Assembly: GCA_023213395.1 (NCBI GenBank)
Contig: CM041465.1
Span: 233,871,741-233,935,740, forward strand
DNA: 64,000 nucleotides
Source: Cycas panzhihuaensis
Lineage: Eukaryota; Cycadophyta
Direction of reading: 5' to 3'
In this document: one piece after another, positions 50,716 to 62,420 of the stretch
How positions within the stretch are numbered: position 1 is the stretch's first letter
How the letters are laid out: each line of letters starts with the position of its first letter
Position numbers and translations under genes: made by a program
Notes under the pieces: model-generated
Database searches by the model: none
Seen by the model: the letters and a program-made list of their open reading frames with translations, nothing else
Told to the model about the DNA's origin: nothing

Positions 50716-51240
50716 ATGATCCATATTTGTAGCCTTCCAAGCTGTTGTAACCCCATCACTACCCCTTTTTCTCTTTATATTTTTACCTCACCATCACTAT
50801 TTCCCTTATTGTTTAATGTGAACCCTATTCTTTTCACCATGGTACTACTTATCTTCACTAACGAAGGAAGTTGTAGTAATCTAGGACCTTCTACTACCAT
50901 ATGGATCCTCTATGACCCCTCCAGATATAACTATATGTATTCCAGAATCTTTCTCCCTGAGGCCATAAATAATAAAGCTAAATACATAGCCATTATTGAG
51001 GCCCTTACCAATGCACTTCACTTTTACCATGGTCCCATCATCCTCTTTTGTAACTCTCAGATTGTCAGGTTGCAACTAACCTAAGTTTACCAGGTGCATT
51101 GTCTACGATTGAGAGCCCTCGCTTCAACGACTAGATCCTTATTAGCTCACTTCCCCTCCATGGATGTTTAGCATATCCCCTGAGACTTAAATGCTGAGAT
51201 AGATGGCCTTATCTGTCGCATCCTTGAGCATCATATCTCC
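50716..51240 (+). pseudogene. Second RNase H (archaeal-like type) of the giant element, inactive
   Basis: The frame at 50716-51084 contains LLIFTNEGSCSNLGPS (50843-50890), ILYDPSRY, NNKAKYIAIIEALTNAL (50966-51016) and IILFCNSQIVRLQ (51035-51072). After a stop the frame continues with YQVHCLRLRAL and LNAEIDGL (51187-51210). This is the order of an RNase H fold of the archaeal-like type known from Tat elements, located downstream of integrase. The expected acidic positions read Asn, Lys and Asn here; only the last Asp region is kept. The start of the frame is arbitrary; the domain begins near 50830. Confidence 0.75.
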
Positions 51241-51753
51241 CTCTTGGATGGCCCTTCCTAGGTAGCCTAATGGGTCACGTAACCACCTAGGCTCTAAGAT
51301 CGTCCCTTCTCTATTTGCGATTTCTTCACTCCTATGAAAGTAGGCCACCGATGAGGTTAAACTATGGTGACTACTAGGTTTGTTTCTCTACCTTGTCCTT
51401 CATGCCACCAGTGGCATGAGGTTCTCACACTCTGACTGTCTACATGTATATATATCTTGCTTATATTTGCTTGTCGATTATGCTTATGACCTTGCACATT
51501 ACTCATCTTACATAGGTGTGATGGAGGTACCCCCCCTCATCCCCTCATTCTTCTATACTAAATTCTAGGGTGATGCATAGGCAACCCCTATGCCACTCCT
51601 CCTTCCTTATCCATATAATCTGCCATGACACTTGCCACTTTTCTTGGATGATGATACCTTTTTATATTAGTATACAATACTAATCTTTGTGTTAACAACA
51701 TTCTCTATTGCCAGATACTTTTGAGTAGCAAGGCTCTATTGCCAAGGGGGCAG
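51241..51753 (+). other. 3' untranslated region and polypurine tract of the giant element
   Basis: No gene is seen. It ends with CCAAGGGGGCAG (51742-51753), the polypurine tract that abuts the 3' LTR. The words ATGAGGTTAAACTATGG at 51351 recur before the purine tract at 12508. Confidence 0.65.
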
Positions 51754-54700
51754 CGTTTCCTAGGTATGAGGAATGGATATGGATGATACCTTTTAGGTAG
51801 GCATAGGTATATCTCTAATCTTTCTCCTTATTTATTTTAGGATATCATGAGATGTTTTAGTAGATGCATTCTGCATGGTATTATTGCTTGCAAGGTTGAT
51901 ATACTTGGATTGCTTGCTCTTTTATGCCTATGACTATCATTTCACCCTATGACAACTTTGGACAAATGTCCTATAGCATTATACAACCCTCCATCACACC
52001 TCCTTAGCATTTTTTAGTACTCCTGGGCTCCCACAACCCAATTTTGATTGTGTTTTGGAATTACATTATCCCTAACACCTTATTTTAGGCCTACTCATCC
52101 TTACACTTACCAATTGTCCCTCGTTGGGGCCTTATTACCACCCTTTTCATATTTAGCAAGGTCCTACAAATGCCTAAGGGTCTCCTAGATGCCTTACTAG
52201 TCTATCTCATTGCTCTGTTAGGGCCTAGGACCCTTCCTTTGAGGGCCTCTTAGGCCTTCCTTTATTTTTCTCCTTTATTTTATTCGCATCATGGCATTGT
52301 TTATGGTATTGTGGTAAACTTTATGGGACCGTGAAGTTTGTCGTAGGGTGACTATCCATAAGCATCTGTAGCCTAGTAATGGCTAGTTTCACATTTATTC
52401 TAAAACTAACATATGGAAGGATGCTATCTCCCACCCAGAGCAAACCTCAATTGCTCAATAGACTCAATTTGGGTATAAAAACCTAATTTCAAACTCATTT
52501 TGTCTCTCTTAGCTCCCTTGAGAAAGGAAAAAAATGCCTCTAACTTGAATATTCTACTCTTTCCTTCTACCTTCCTCTTCCCTTAGGGTAAAACCCTAAG
52601 TTACAAGTCTATAGTAGCTCATTTTCAATAGGTTTCCTTCCTCAAGCGCTCACTCTAGCTGCCACATCAAGTTTTTGCAGGTTTCTCACCCTTCTTTTGC
52701 TACCAAGTGGAGCTTTTCTCTACCTAGCGAGAGGGATCCTTCTCCCTCCATTGGTCCATGAGGTAATATCTATCTCAAGTTAGTTTTAATAGTTGTTTTA
52801 GATTTATACTTTACTATTCTTTCTTTTGGTGAGTACTTTCCTTTATTTACCAAAAATTTTACCTATATACCTATTTCCTTGGGCTATTTGGAAGGAAGGT
52901 AAACCCTTCCTTCCCCTTTGTTCATCCCTAAAACACCTATTTAGACATAAGCAGGTGGACCATGGGAACTTATAGAAAGGGAGAAGAGGAGCCTAAGGCT
53001 GGGGTTTTGACCCTCAAAGCTATATTTTCCAGGGTAGGCCCCTACCTTTCTCATTTCTCCTATGCCATATCCACCATGTACACCTAGAAAACCCTTGGGT
53101 GAAGGCTACTATTGGTTGTAGCATTTGTAGCCACTTGCAACCAACCTTTACACACATCATTTAGTAGTAGATATTCTAGTGAATCTTGTTGTTTATGAGA
53201 TTCTTGTCCTATTTTATAAATATTACAAAGGTTGCAATATTACAACTTTTGCATCATTTGTAGTTTTTACAGCTTTTATAACTTTTGTCCTTGAGAGCCA
53301 TACCATCTTCCTTGTTTACCTAAAGTTGAAAACCCTTTCTTAATTTTCTATTTAGAGTACTTGAGAATGTGGAGGTGTCCTTTTTGGAGGAGCTAGCCAT
53401 TCCAAGGCTCTCCTTTCTCACTCTCTTAATCCCCTCTTTCCCTCTAAAATATTATTTAAAAACTTTGAATGCATATTGAAAAAGGATTGAGAAGCATTTC
53501 TTTTTCTTTAAAGTAGAAAGTAAGCTTGGGATTTCCTTTTGAAAAATATATGCACACACACATCTCTATTTGCTTTCATGCATTCATATAATCTTTTGTT
53601 GAAAGAATCGGTCTATGAGGCAGCTTCATTTCCTTTGAGCAAACTGGAATCACGATAAAAGGTATATGTATTTTGTTTCCATTTGTTTCTCTTGAAAGCT
53701 TTCTTTGCAACGTTTATATTCTTTTCGCATAAATATTCCAGGGAAGGTAAGGAAGCCCCACCAATGCTTTGTCTATAATGCCAACCATGGTAAGGAGTGC
53801 GAGATGACTGGTGAAGTGATTACAATGAAGTGAGGAAGGCACACTTCACCGACCGACTTGGTTCTAGGTGCACTCTCTCCAACTTCTCTTCTTCCTTTAT
53901 TATTTTCCCCCCTTTCTCCAAAAATAAAAAGAAAGTTGCATTCCACCTCGCTTGTAATCATTTACTTGGCACTTATTTAGAGGGAAAGTTATCCATTGCA
54001 TTGGTATGCACCAACCTCGCTCCCCTTTTCTCCTTGTTGCATGAGCAGTAAATGGGGTAGTTTGGGTTAATACATTACTCATATTGTATCTCCAAAGAAA
54101 AGTAACAAAAGAGGTTCCTTTCCCTTATTACATCTCCTTCTTGCATACTCTTTGCACTCTTAATGGTGGGAACATAAGGGGAACTTAGGCTTTTTAATAG
54201 TTGCTTTTTCCTCCCATGCATTATTGAAATGAATTGCATTAGTCATCACACTCTCTTCTCCCTTTGCATTCACTCCTTCCCTTATTTCCTTATCCTCTTG
54301 TTTGTAAAAGTAAAGGAGAGAGAGAAAAAAAGAGAGGAAAAGAAGAGAGTTTCTTTTGAATTGCATGTACTTAGTGACAATAATACTTTGTATTGTTATA
54401 TTATTTTTTTTTTAACAAAACAAAGACATCTTCTAGAACTCTTAACACACTTAGTCACTTGTCTGTTTCACATAAACCCTAGAGGCATCCCTTTAGGTAA
54501 CTCTTTGTAAGGCACCCTATTTGCCTTGACCTTCTTAAGGTTTGGTTCTCCTACACCTAACCCCAGTTTTTATATCTTTTCCACTTACTATCCCTCTCTC
54601 GTTCCTTATGGTCCCATTTCCTATTGGGGTTTGCCTCCTCTTTTCCCTTCCTTCAAGGAAAAGCACTTCAGTCTTCTTTCTCCTTCCTTCACCCATCAGG

Positions 54701-54950
54701 ATAGGAGAGTCCCCCTTGAGGCTACTTAGTAAACCGAGGATGCCTTTGCCCATTTTGAATTCGAGAAGGTACCTATTGAAAGGGAGGATCTTGTGCACTA
54801 TTTGTGGGTCTTTGAACCTGAGTTCCAATGCACAAATGCCCTTTGTGGGTGACCTATCCCCCCACTCTCAAGGATCTTTAAGCCCCTTATTTAGTGATAG
54901 TGTAGGCTTGATCCCCTTATATTTAGTGACCTCCAAGAGGTGTGCTTCCA
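51754..54950 (+). repeat. 3' LTR of giant Tat-like element
   Basis: About 3.2 kb, CGTTTCCTAGG (expected TG) to GTGCTTCCA, directly after a polypurine tract. Shared landmarks with the 5' LTR include TTTTAGTAGATG, GGGCCTAGGACCCTTCC, a TATA box, the AGGAGAGAGAGAAAAAAAGA purine run, and CTCAAGGATCTTTAAGCCCC. Confidence 0.9.
52474..52481 (+). promoter_or_regulatory. TATA box of giant element 3' LTR
   Basis: TATAAAAA in the same position and context as at 32138, about 720 bp after the LTR start. Confidence 0.6.
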
Positions 54951-55184
54951 TGAAGAATAAAGAAATTCATATAATCTACAGTAGAAAACCCACAACAACA
55001 ATAACCAGCCACCTCCACTTAATACGGTATATCCAATACATCGAACACCATCAACATAATGAAAAAACACCCTAAATTAGGCTATATAAGAGAGTTATAC
55101 AAGACACAAATCTTGACCATAGAATTTGGGGTATTTTGAATAAACAATTCATGATTCTCTTTATAAATCCTACACCCCGACCAA

Positions 55185-55204
55185 GGGGATCCATATGGAT
55201 CCCC
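55185..55204. repeat. Perfect 20 bp palindrome
   Basis: GGGGATCCATATGGATCCCC reads the same on both strands and is GC-rich against an AT-rich background. No loop, so it is a cruciform or dyad-site type palindrome. Confidence 0.9.
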
Positions 55205-55513
55205 CTGGAGAAGTTTAAGGGGGAAACTACGCTACCAACTTATCAAAATTTTAGCCTCCAAAATATTGTTATCATATTATCTAACAAAAATATGCCATAG
55301 TTCTCTCACACATCAAAAATTGACATCATCAAATTAAAAAATAAAACTCAATATTACTAGGGTTTAATAAGTGGTTGACCATGGACTAGGGGAAAGTATC
55401 TCATGCATCATACCATGACCACTTTATACCTACATGTATATGAACCTTTACCATTATTGATAAGGTAATGATAACATTATTAATAACTAAGCATCAAACT
55501 TACATCCTACTAA

Positions 55514-55731
55514 TATTTGGTGGCCATCTATTCATACATATAATGAGTCATAGATAATAATTTAATTAAAAGACTATGATTTTAATACTAAAGTAATACA
55601 ATATCTTACATAAACTTTGCTTATTTGGTGGCCATCTATTCATACATATAATGAGTCATAGATAATAATTTAATTAAAAGACTGTGATTTTAATACTAAA
55701 GTAATACAATATCTTACATAAACTTTGCTTA
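55514..55731. repeat. Tandem duplication, two copies of 108 bp
   Basis: TATTTGGTGGCCATC starts at 55514 and again at 55622. By eye the copies differ at one base (ACTATG versus ACTGTG), so the duplication is recent compared with the surrounding elements. Confidence 0.95.
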
Positions 55732-56387
55732 TTTCCCATTATAAGATAACACACAAATTTATTGGATCTATACAACATTATATTTCTAGTGAGAGGATAA
55801 CTTCATTAAAATAACCTTTAGGGATAAAAACTTTTAGGAAGGGAGGGATTGTAGTGAGCCTAATTTATGCATAATTAGGTATTAATCATTAATGACAAAA
55901 AGGTGATAATTATTTATCCCAAAGACATGACATTTTATATTTGATAATATTTATACATTATCATTATAGTATTCTAACATCATTTAGTTTAATTTGTTTA
56001 ATGTTTATCTTTGGATAAATCTCAACCTTTGACCCAAAATGCTTCTGTTAATAAGCATCACAACTTTAGGTCACCTTAGGTTCTTCTACTACTAGGATGA
56101 AATTTATATAAGAATATAACCATGCATTAAGACACATAACTATTATTCACACTACTTCATAGGATATCTCTCATATATATAATATATCATTAAGAATTTA
56201 TAAATCTAATATTAAATCTTTTTATTAAAAGCATAACCTCTAACCCTGAAGGTTTTTGTAAAGGTTGACCTAAAGCTAAACTCAAGCCCTATTTAGTAGT
56301 GATTCATGTTGAGGGTTCTAACTCACCCATAACTAAAAGGTGTTGCCTCATCCATAATAGAAGGGTATTAGCTTACCATAGTCAAAG

Positions 56388-56784
56388 TGTTGGAGTTAAT
56401 AGTCATCACTCCACTCTCACCTTCCAACCAAGGGAGCATATCTCATCTTCCTCAATTTACACATGTGGGTGCTCAACATGTGTAGGTAAATTTAATTAAT
56501 TTGAGTTAAGTTTACTTTAAGTTAAGTTTGTATTATTTTATTGTAATTTAAATTTCAGGGGTTGAGGAGTTTCCCTCCTCCCCTAAAATTATATATATTG
56601 AGGGGTGTGAAACTCTGGTATCTTTAGACACTACCCATATTGGAACATTTGTATTACTCTTCTCTATCAATATGAATTGAATATATAATGATTCTTGTTT
56701 ATGCTATTGTGTAACATTGATCTATTGAGTTTTGATTATCTCTTTTATATTATGCCCTGTTCTCTTACAATTTTATTTCCTTCA
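56388..56784 (+). repeat. 5' LTR of the non-autonomous Copia-like element
   Basis: TGTTGGAGTTAAT to TTCCTTCA. It includes ACACATGTGGGTGCTCAACA (a partial inverted repeat) and GGGGTTGAGGAG, both also in the LTRs at 62421 and 1257. Confidence 0.95.
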
Positions 56785-56786
56785 TT

Positions 56787-56840
56787 TGGTATCAAAGCAT
56801 TTGGGCCTACATTATTTTTCCTTCATCTGGTATTAGAGCC
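56787..56840 (+). other. Duplicated primer binding site
   Basis: TGGTATCAAAGC at 56787-56798 directly follows the LTR. About 40 bp on, CCTTCATCTGGTATTAGAGC repeats the LTR end plus primer site. Each has one mismatch to the usual initiator-Met site. The minus-strand sister copy also has extra primer-site words. Confidence 0.75.
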
Positions 56841-57329
56841 AACGATTGCAGGCCTATTGAAATTTTTGTGAAGAAGAAGAAAGGTTTATTAGCATTTTGA
56901 GGTATATTTACTTATAGTAACAAATATTGGTCATATTTATTTTCTACATAATATTTCAGTAGTTTCATGTATTTTTCATCAGATTTGATTATCTTTGAGT
57001 TATATTTGTGAAATAATAAAGATATTTCAGATTTCTTCAGATTTATGCAGGCGTATAGCTAAAAAATAATAAAATATCAAGTTTTATCATTTTAAAAGAG
57101 GTTTTATCATCAAGTTTAATATATTTTTATCAATATTTGACATTTTTCAGGCATATTTTATCTATTATCTTATATTTTTCTAAATCTATATAGGATTTCA
57201 GCTACAAGCTATATTTTTTCAAAGTTTTCTTCAGATTTGAGTTATATTTTTTCATATATGCATATCTTATCATATATTTGACTATTTTCAAGAATATTTC
57301 TATCTATTTATCTAATATTTTTTAAGATC

Positions 57330-57860
57330 TGTGAAGGTTTTCAACTGCATGCAATATTCATACAAGTTTTCTTTAGGATCTACTATACTTTACTTCAGAT
57401 CTGCTAAATATTCTTTAGATCTGCCACATATTTTTTTAGATCTTCTTATTTTACTAAATATTTCACTATTTTCTGCCTTATATTTTTTAGATCTGCTATA
57501 CTTACGTCATATCTACAATATTTAGCTTAAAATCTACAATATTTATTCAAATTTACTTTAGATCTGCTATACTTATTTCAGATCTGCAATATTTATTAAA
57601 GTTTTTTTTCAGATCTGCTATATACTTTTTCAGATCTGTAATATTTATCAAGTTTTCTTTTAGATCTGCTACATCTTTTTAGATCTACTTATTTTGGTAA
57701 TTATTTTACCATTTTTTGCTATATTTTGTTCAAATCTGCTATATTTGGTTCAGATTTGCTATACTTATTTCAGATCTGTTATATTTTCTTTTAGATCTGC
57801 ATATTTTTCATCATATATTTGACCGTTTCTTTAATTTTTTTTCAGATCTGCAAGTCTTGG
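57330..57860 (+). repeat. AGATCTG motif array in leader
   Basis: TTTTCAGATCTGCTATA and variants recur roughly every 20-40 bp, about 17 times by eye; the core CAGATCTG is itself palindromic. The same array, reverse-complemented, is at 370-1030 in the sister element. Confidence 0.85.
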
Positions 57861-58309
57861 GTGCATATTCAGCCCAATAAAGCTTTCTGGAGAAGCATAT
57901 ACATTAAATCTGTCTACTAAAGAATGCGTTTAAAAGTTTAAAGAAGTCTGCTACAGCTGTTTACTAGGTTCTTCATACTTATTTTTTCATATCTAAAACA
58001 CATATTTCTCATTTCTGTGATATATCTACTTCACATATTTTGAAAATTTTTAAATACAAATATATATGCAATTTTTTCTGATATACTCTCTTCAAAATAT
58101 TTGAAAATTTTCTTGGTTCATTGTGTTTTTGTTATATGGCTATATTCTTCCATTAAATGCTTTTTACTATTATTATTTGAAGAATTTTTTGTGAAACCTC
58201 AAAGTATATTTGAAAGATTTCAATCACAATACTCATCTTTTGAGTTTTATATAAATATATATATTTTTTAAATATTTTCTGCTTTTGCTCCATTTGCTGA
58301 TGAGTCAGA

Positions 58310-58800
58310 TCTCTCTTTACAACCTGCTAATAGGTTAAAAACACAAAAACAGACATATGAATCAGGTTTCATTTTTATCAAGCTATCTTTGAGTGTGATA
58401 TCAAAACATATTGAGTTGTAATATCCCAGTGTAGATGAGAAAACTAAAAGCACAAAAGCTTGTATAGTAGAAGCTCCATAATGTAATAAGAGAGAAGAAA
58501 AAAGGAAATTCATATGTGAAAAATTAACAGTAATATACTAGAAAACAACTTCTTTCATTAGCACTTGTTTCCATATTAAAATAGATCTTGAGTTTATATT
58601 TGAGATTGGTAACTAAGAAGGCAAAAGTTGATCTTGTCCATTTTGAGCATAACCTGCAATCATTGCATTTTAAGAAACCTATATTTCTTTTAGGCATTCT
58701 GTCAAATAGTTGGCATGCACATTTTATATTCCCATTCTGAGCATACCTTGTAATCATCGCAGTCTAAGAGACCAGATCTCTTAGAGACATTTTCTTTTAG
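58310..58800 (-). pseudogene. Pentatricopeptide-repeat (PPR) gene fragment
   Basis: Minus strand reads MSLRDLVS-stop-TAMITRYAQNG (58789-58721), then NIKCACQLFDRMPKRNI (58723-58673), then after a frame change AMIAGYAQNGQDQ (58669-58631) and, further on, MKPDSYVCFCVFNLLAGC (58382-58329). These are consecutive PPR-type repeats of the plant organelle RNA-binding family. The stop at the Trp of VSW is a TGG-to-TAG change. A roughly 100 bp AT-rich stretch separates the last two pieces. The family's proteins have many repeats; here only about two and a half remain. It lies inside the Copia-like element, antisense to it. Confidence 0.7.
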
Positions 58801-60170
58801 ACTATTCTTAAATGCTTTGCAACCTACACAAATCTAGCAATAACCTCCAACTCGTCCAATTATTGTGATATGAAGTGCCTTTCCACTACTTGAACTAACT
58901 GCTCCTTTGAAGGGTTAGGGCCTACCTCAACAAGATTGAAGTACCTCCTCGTGTAATAGCTGAGAAGGAAGAAAAATTACTGTTGTTTTTATTTGCCTGG
59001 CAATAATACTCTCTTGTCTATTACTCCACCCATAAAGCCAGCCATAGCCTGTGCATAAACACAGTTAACATTCAAATAAACTTCAGTTTAAAATTCTTCT
59101 GAAAACTTTATATTGCATTCTTCATAAGCATATTTAAAAAAGAAAAAGAAAGAAAAGGTGGCAACCTTGAAAGGTAAGCCACGTTCCTTTGCAGCATTAG
59201 TCTAGGCCGTATACCCACTACCCATATACTTGATATCACCATTTGTAATTATTGAAGGTCATCTCTGTTTCAAATCTCTCTAAAGCTATTGTCGTTTAAC
59301 ACTGACAGTGATATTCTTTTGCTTGTATTGACAATACTCTCTTAGTTATTAATATCTGTAAAAATACTTTTAGATGTTCAAATTCATAGGTAGTTAAGCT
59401 TTACTTGAATCGATCAATCTCCATTTATTCTAGGTCAGTGCTTCAATATTTGAAAACTACATCTTTGACGCCCATTTCCTTGACTTTTACACTATTGTTG
59501 TTTATAGTTCTCAGTAAACAAGGCGGCGTGGTTGTATTGTTGCTTTTGTCTTCCCCCTAAGGCATGGTTACATGAAGACCCCATGCTCACTTTGTATTTT
59601 TTATTCAAGAGCTTGTCCCTCTGTTGAAGACGCCACATAAGCATCCCTCCATCTCCAAGAGAATATAAAGCAAAATAAACGGAATATAATACAAAAAGGA
59701 TAAAGGTGAACGCAGGCTCACCAAATATTCAGGGACTGTGTGTTTGTCCTTGTCAAAATAAGATGCTTATGAGCTCCCATAGCTAGATCCCCTCTATGCA
59801 GGCCCTCCATTCAGTTTGTATCTCCTCCATAGTGGCTTTCGTCTCCATTCTTGGCCCTCTGCAAATAGCACCATCTTGAATGAATGCCTTTGCATGTATC
59901 TACTCTTTACTTTCCATTCACAATGCCTGTTTGATTTTTGTTGGCGTCCTTCTGGTATGTTATCCTCGTGACTCCACAACGGTGGTGGCGTGCTCCATTC
60001 ATGCATCCCTCTGCAAATCTCAGCGTGGTGATGTCCACATGGAGAACGACAACGTCACAGCCATGGGTGGTGGCTGTTTTATTCAAAATTTCCTTTTTCT
60101 AATTTTTTTATTTCTTATAAAGTTTAAAAAATTTAATTAAATTTGATAATTTTTCAGTTCCTGGGTTATA
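58801..60170. other. Non-element insert around the PPR fragment, origin unknown
   Basis: The stretch is less AT-rich than the rest of the element (for example 59520-60080) and shows no retrotransposon domain. On the minus strand it lies upstream of the PPR fragment and may be captured upstream sequence of the same host gene. The frames at 59794-60006 (-) and 59880-60140 (+) show no family resemblance. Confidence 0.35.
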
Positions 60171-61680
60171 AAGATATTAGCCCCTTTACCTTTTAGCCAC
60201 TGGTCCTATACATTACCATGTGACCTTTAGCCTATTTCAAAAGAGGGATAATAAGCTTTTATAACATTTTTTCTTTTGTTTTTTCTAATTTTTTCTTTAC
60301 TTCATATAGGGTAACTAGCATTTTTTTTTTTTTTTTTTACCATAACTTCTCACTAGGCCATTAGTTTCTAACGAAATAAGTTTTATTGTGTAAAAAAAAA
60401 TTCGTAGATTGATTTTGACTAGTCATATGACCCATTTGGACCTGATTTGACCCTATTTCAATCGATTCAAAGTTAGACATTCATTTTTTGAGCATTTTTT
60501 AAACTTTTTTATAAAATCACTTTTTTAACTAATTGTATCTTTTCACCGAAAGACTATTTTCCATCTAGATCTATTCTGTAGTTGACTACTATCAATAAAA
60601 TTCATTACCATCCATTTACTTTAATTTTTAAGAATTATTTTAATTGATCAAAGTGACACTTTAGTGTTTTTTAGCAATTTTTAAACATTTTTCCATAAAA
60701 GTACTAGTTACCATTTTCATTATAACTTTTCTATTTTATATCAGAATTCAGTTCCATCAGTTTTGTTGGGAAGGTGATTCACTCCCCTTCGATATGACAC
60801 TATTTTTTTTAAGTTTTGAAGTGTTTTTATAGATTTTCAAATCGATCAAAATGGAGGTACTTAATAGCCTCCAACCTACCATATTTACACATTTACATTT
60901 ATTATTTCTCAAAATTTTCAACTAAAAATATATGAAGTGGCTCTTTAAAATTTATGTGACCATTTTTTTCATCATTCTATAAGTATTTTATTAATATTTT
61001 TATGCTATTTTGAGCTCCCTACTCCTGTTTAGCCTCAAAAGGAGGATTGTACTTGCTTCATTAAATCTTATCTTATAATAATCCGTTTTCAAAACAATCA
61101 GTTCCATTATATACCTGTTTTATTAATCTTCATACTGGTGAAGTTTCATGTTATTCTGACATCGTTTCATATAGTTTTAAAGCTTCCAAACTTGAGGTTG
61201 TCCTTTAACCCTTCATTTTAAGGAGTATAATACATTTTTATTTAAAAGTTTCTTCATATTCTCTATATTTCAAAGTGAAATACTCATATATATTTTAGTT
61301 TCAGCATTATACATTATTATCAAGGCAAAGGAACATTATTCTTTGTATTTATCCATTTGAAGAAAATCAAAAGGTTAAGGTTTATTTCAGATTTGCATAT
61401 TTAAAAGAATATTTATTACATTCAAATTTGCTCTTATATTCACTTTATTTTAAAGTTTATTTGAAAGGAGTATACTTATTGAGAAGTATTTTTTATTCAC
61501 TATTAATAAAAAGATTATTTCTTTATTGCACCTATAAAAGTTACATTTAGTTGATTCATTTTCAAAGGGTATTACATCTTCTTCAAAAGTTTTATTTGAA
61601 ATCATATATGTTCATTGGTTTATTGACCTTTTTGATTCAGTAAAAGCATACCTTATATATACTAAAGTTTTTTTATTAAA
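60171..61680. other. AT-rich filler of the Copia-like element
   Basis: Nothing recognised. An 18-base T homopolymer lies at 60321-60338. Confidence 0.4.
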
Positions 61681-62310
61681 ATGACACAATTTCCTATATT
61701 TGATGGGCACAATTTGTTAGTATAGCACAAAACTATAAAAGATTATTTCATTATACATAATGTTTGGAAATATTTGTAACTTGAATGTGATCTTAGTATT
61801 AAATAGAATTTTAGAAAGGATAATGAAGTCTTAGGACTATTATTTTACACTATAAATGATGGTGTTTTTTCTAAAGTTTTTGAATTAACTACTTCTAAAT
61901 CCATACGGGATGTATTAATTTCTACTTATGGGGGAGATACCCTCAATGTATTTGATGTCGATTTTGTTAAGCATGTGAGACATGTACTAGAACAAGTAGA
62001 TTATATTGAAAAGACCAAAGAAGATTCAGATCAAATATATGATCAGCTTGCTGTACAAGATCATGATCTTCCATTTGAGGGGGAGAATGAATATTATGAT
62101 GTGATAAAGGAGAGTTATAATGATTTGATAGTTGTTCACAATACAAAGTCTTTAAAAGATAAAGTTCAAGTTCAAAGTTTTCTTAATGTTCCAGTTGAAA
62201 AAGTCAAAGTTGTAGCTATTCATCTTTGTACAAATCAAGCTTCATTCAATTACAACTTTTTTGCACCACTTCATGATAGAAGGACACATGTTGCTAGAAG
62301 GTTAATGTAA
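61681..62310 (+). pseudogene. Copia-like gag fragment fused to an unrecognised segment
   Basis: From ATG 61681 the reading MTQFPIFDGHNLLV-stop-HKTI, then KDYFIIHNVWKYL, LGLLFYTINDGVF and FELTTSKSIRDVLIS matches the N-terminal capsid shape of Copia gag (FxGxNYxxW, then L.I...AK..W..L). From about 61975 to 62310 the frame is open for 111 codons, acidic at first (EKTKEDSDQIYDQLAVQDHD), and shows no zinc knuckle or other known motif. There are stops in the first half (61723, 61783, 61804) and none in the second. Confidence 0.6.
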
Positions 62311-62420
62311 GTTGATAATGATCAAGTTAAGAGATAAAATTTTAAAGTTTTTTTCAAGTATAAATTCCATAAGTTCAAAGAGAAGATACAAGTGTTCGTT
62401 ATGATTATTAAGGGAGAGAA

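Larger units (their letters stand above)
31418..54950 (+). mobile_element. Giant Tat-like Gypsy retrotransposon with nested Copia
   Basis: Two long direct repeats (31418-34650 and 51754-54950) flank a 17.1 kb interior. Reading rightward: primer site, gag, protease, RT, RNase H, integrase, an antisense gene, a second (archaeal-like) RNase H, polypurine tract. Subtracting the nested Copia (44279-49568 plus one target copy) leaves about 18.2 kb. Very long LTRs, an interior far beyond gag-pol, an extra RNase H and an antisense reading frame are described traits of the Tat/Ogre branch of plant Gypsy elements. All frames are broken. Flanking pentamers CCAAG (31413-31417) and TGAAG (54951-54955) agree at only three bases, so the target duplication is uncertain. 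Confidence 0.85.
54951..56382. other. Flank between elements
   Basis: AT-rich, no coding family recognised. It contains the 108 bp duplication and the palindrome listed separately. Confidence 0.4.

Noticed and set aside
59794-60140. Overlapping open frames in the less AT-rich part of the Copia-like element
   Set aside because: No motif on either strand; possibly captured non-coding host sequence.
60321-60338. T homopolymer read as the poly-A tail of a reverse-oriented retrocopy
   Set aside because: No coding sequence or target duplication is found next to it on the correct side.
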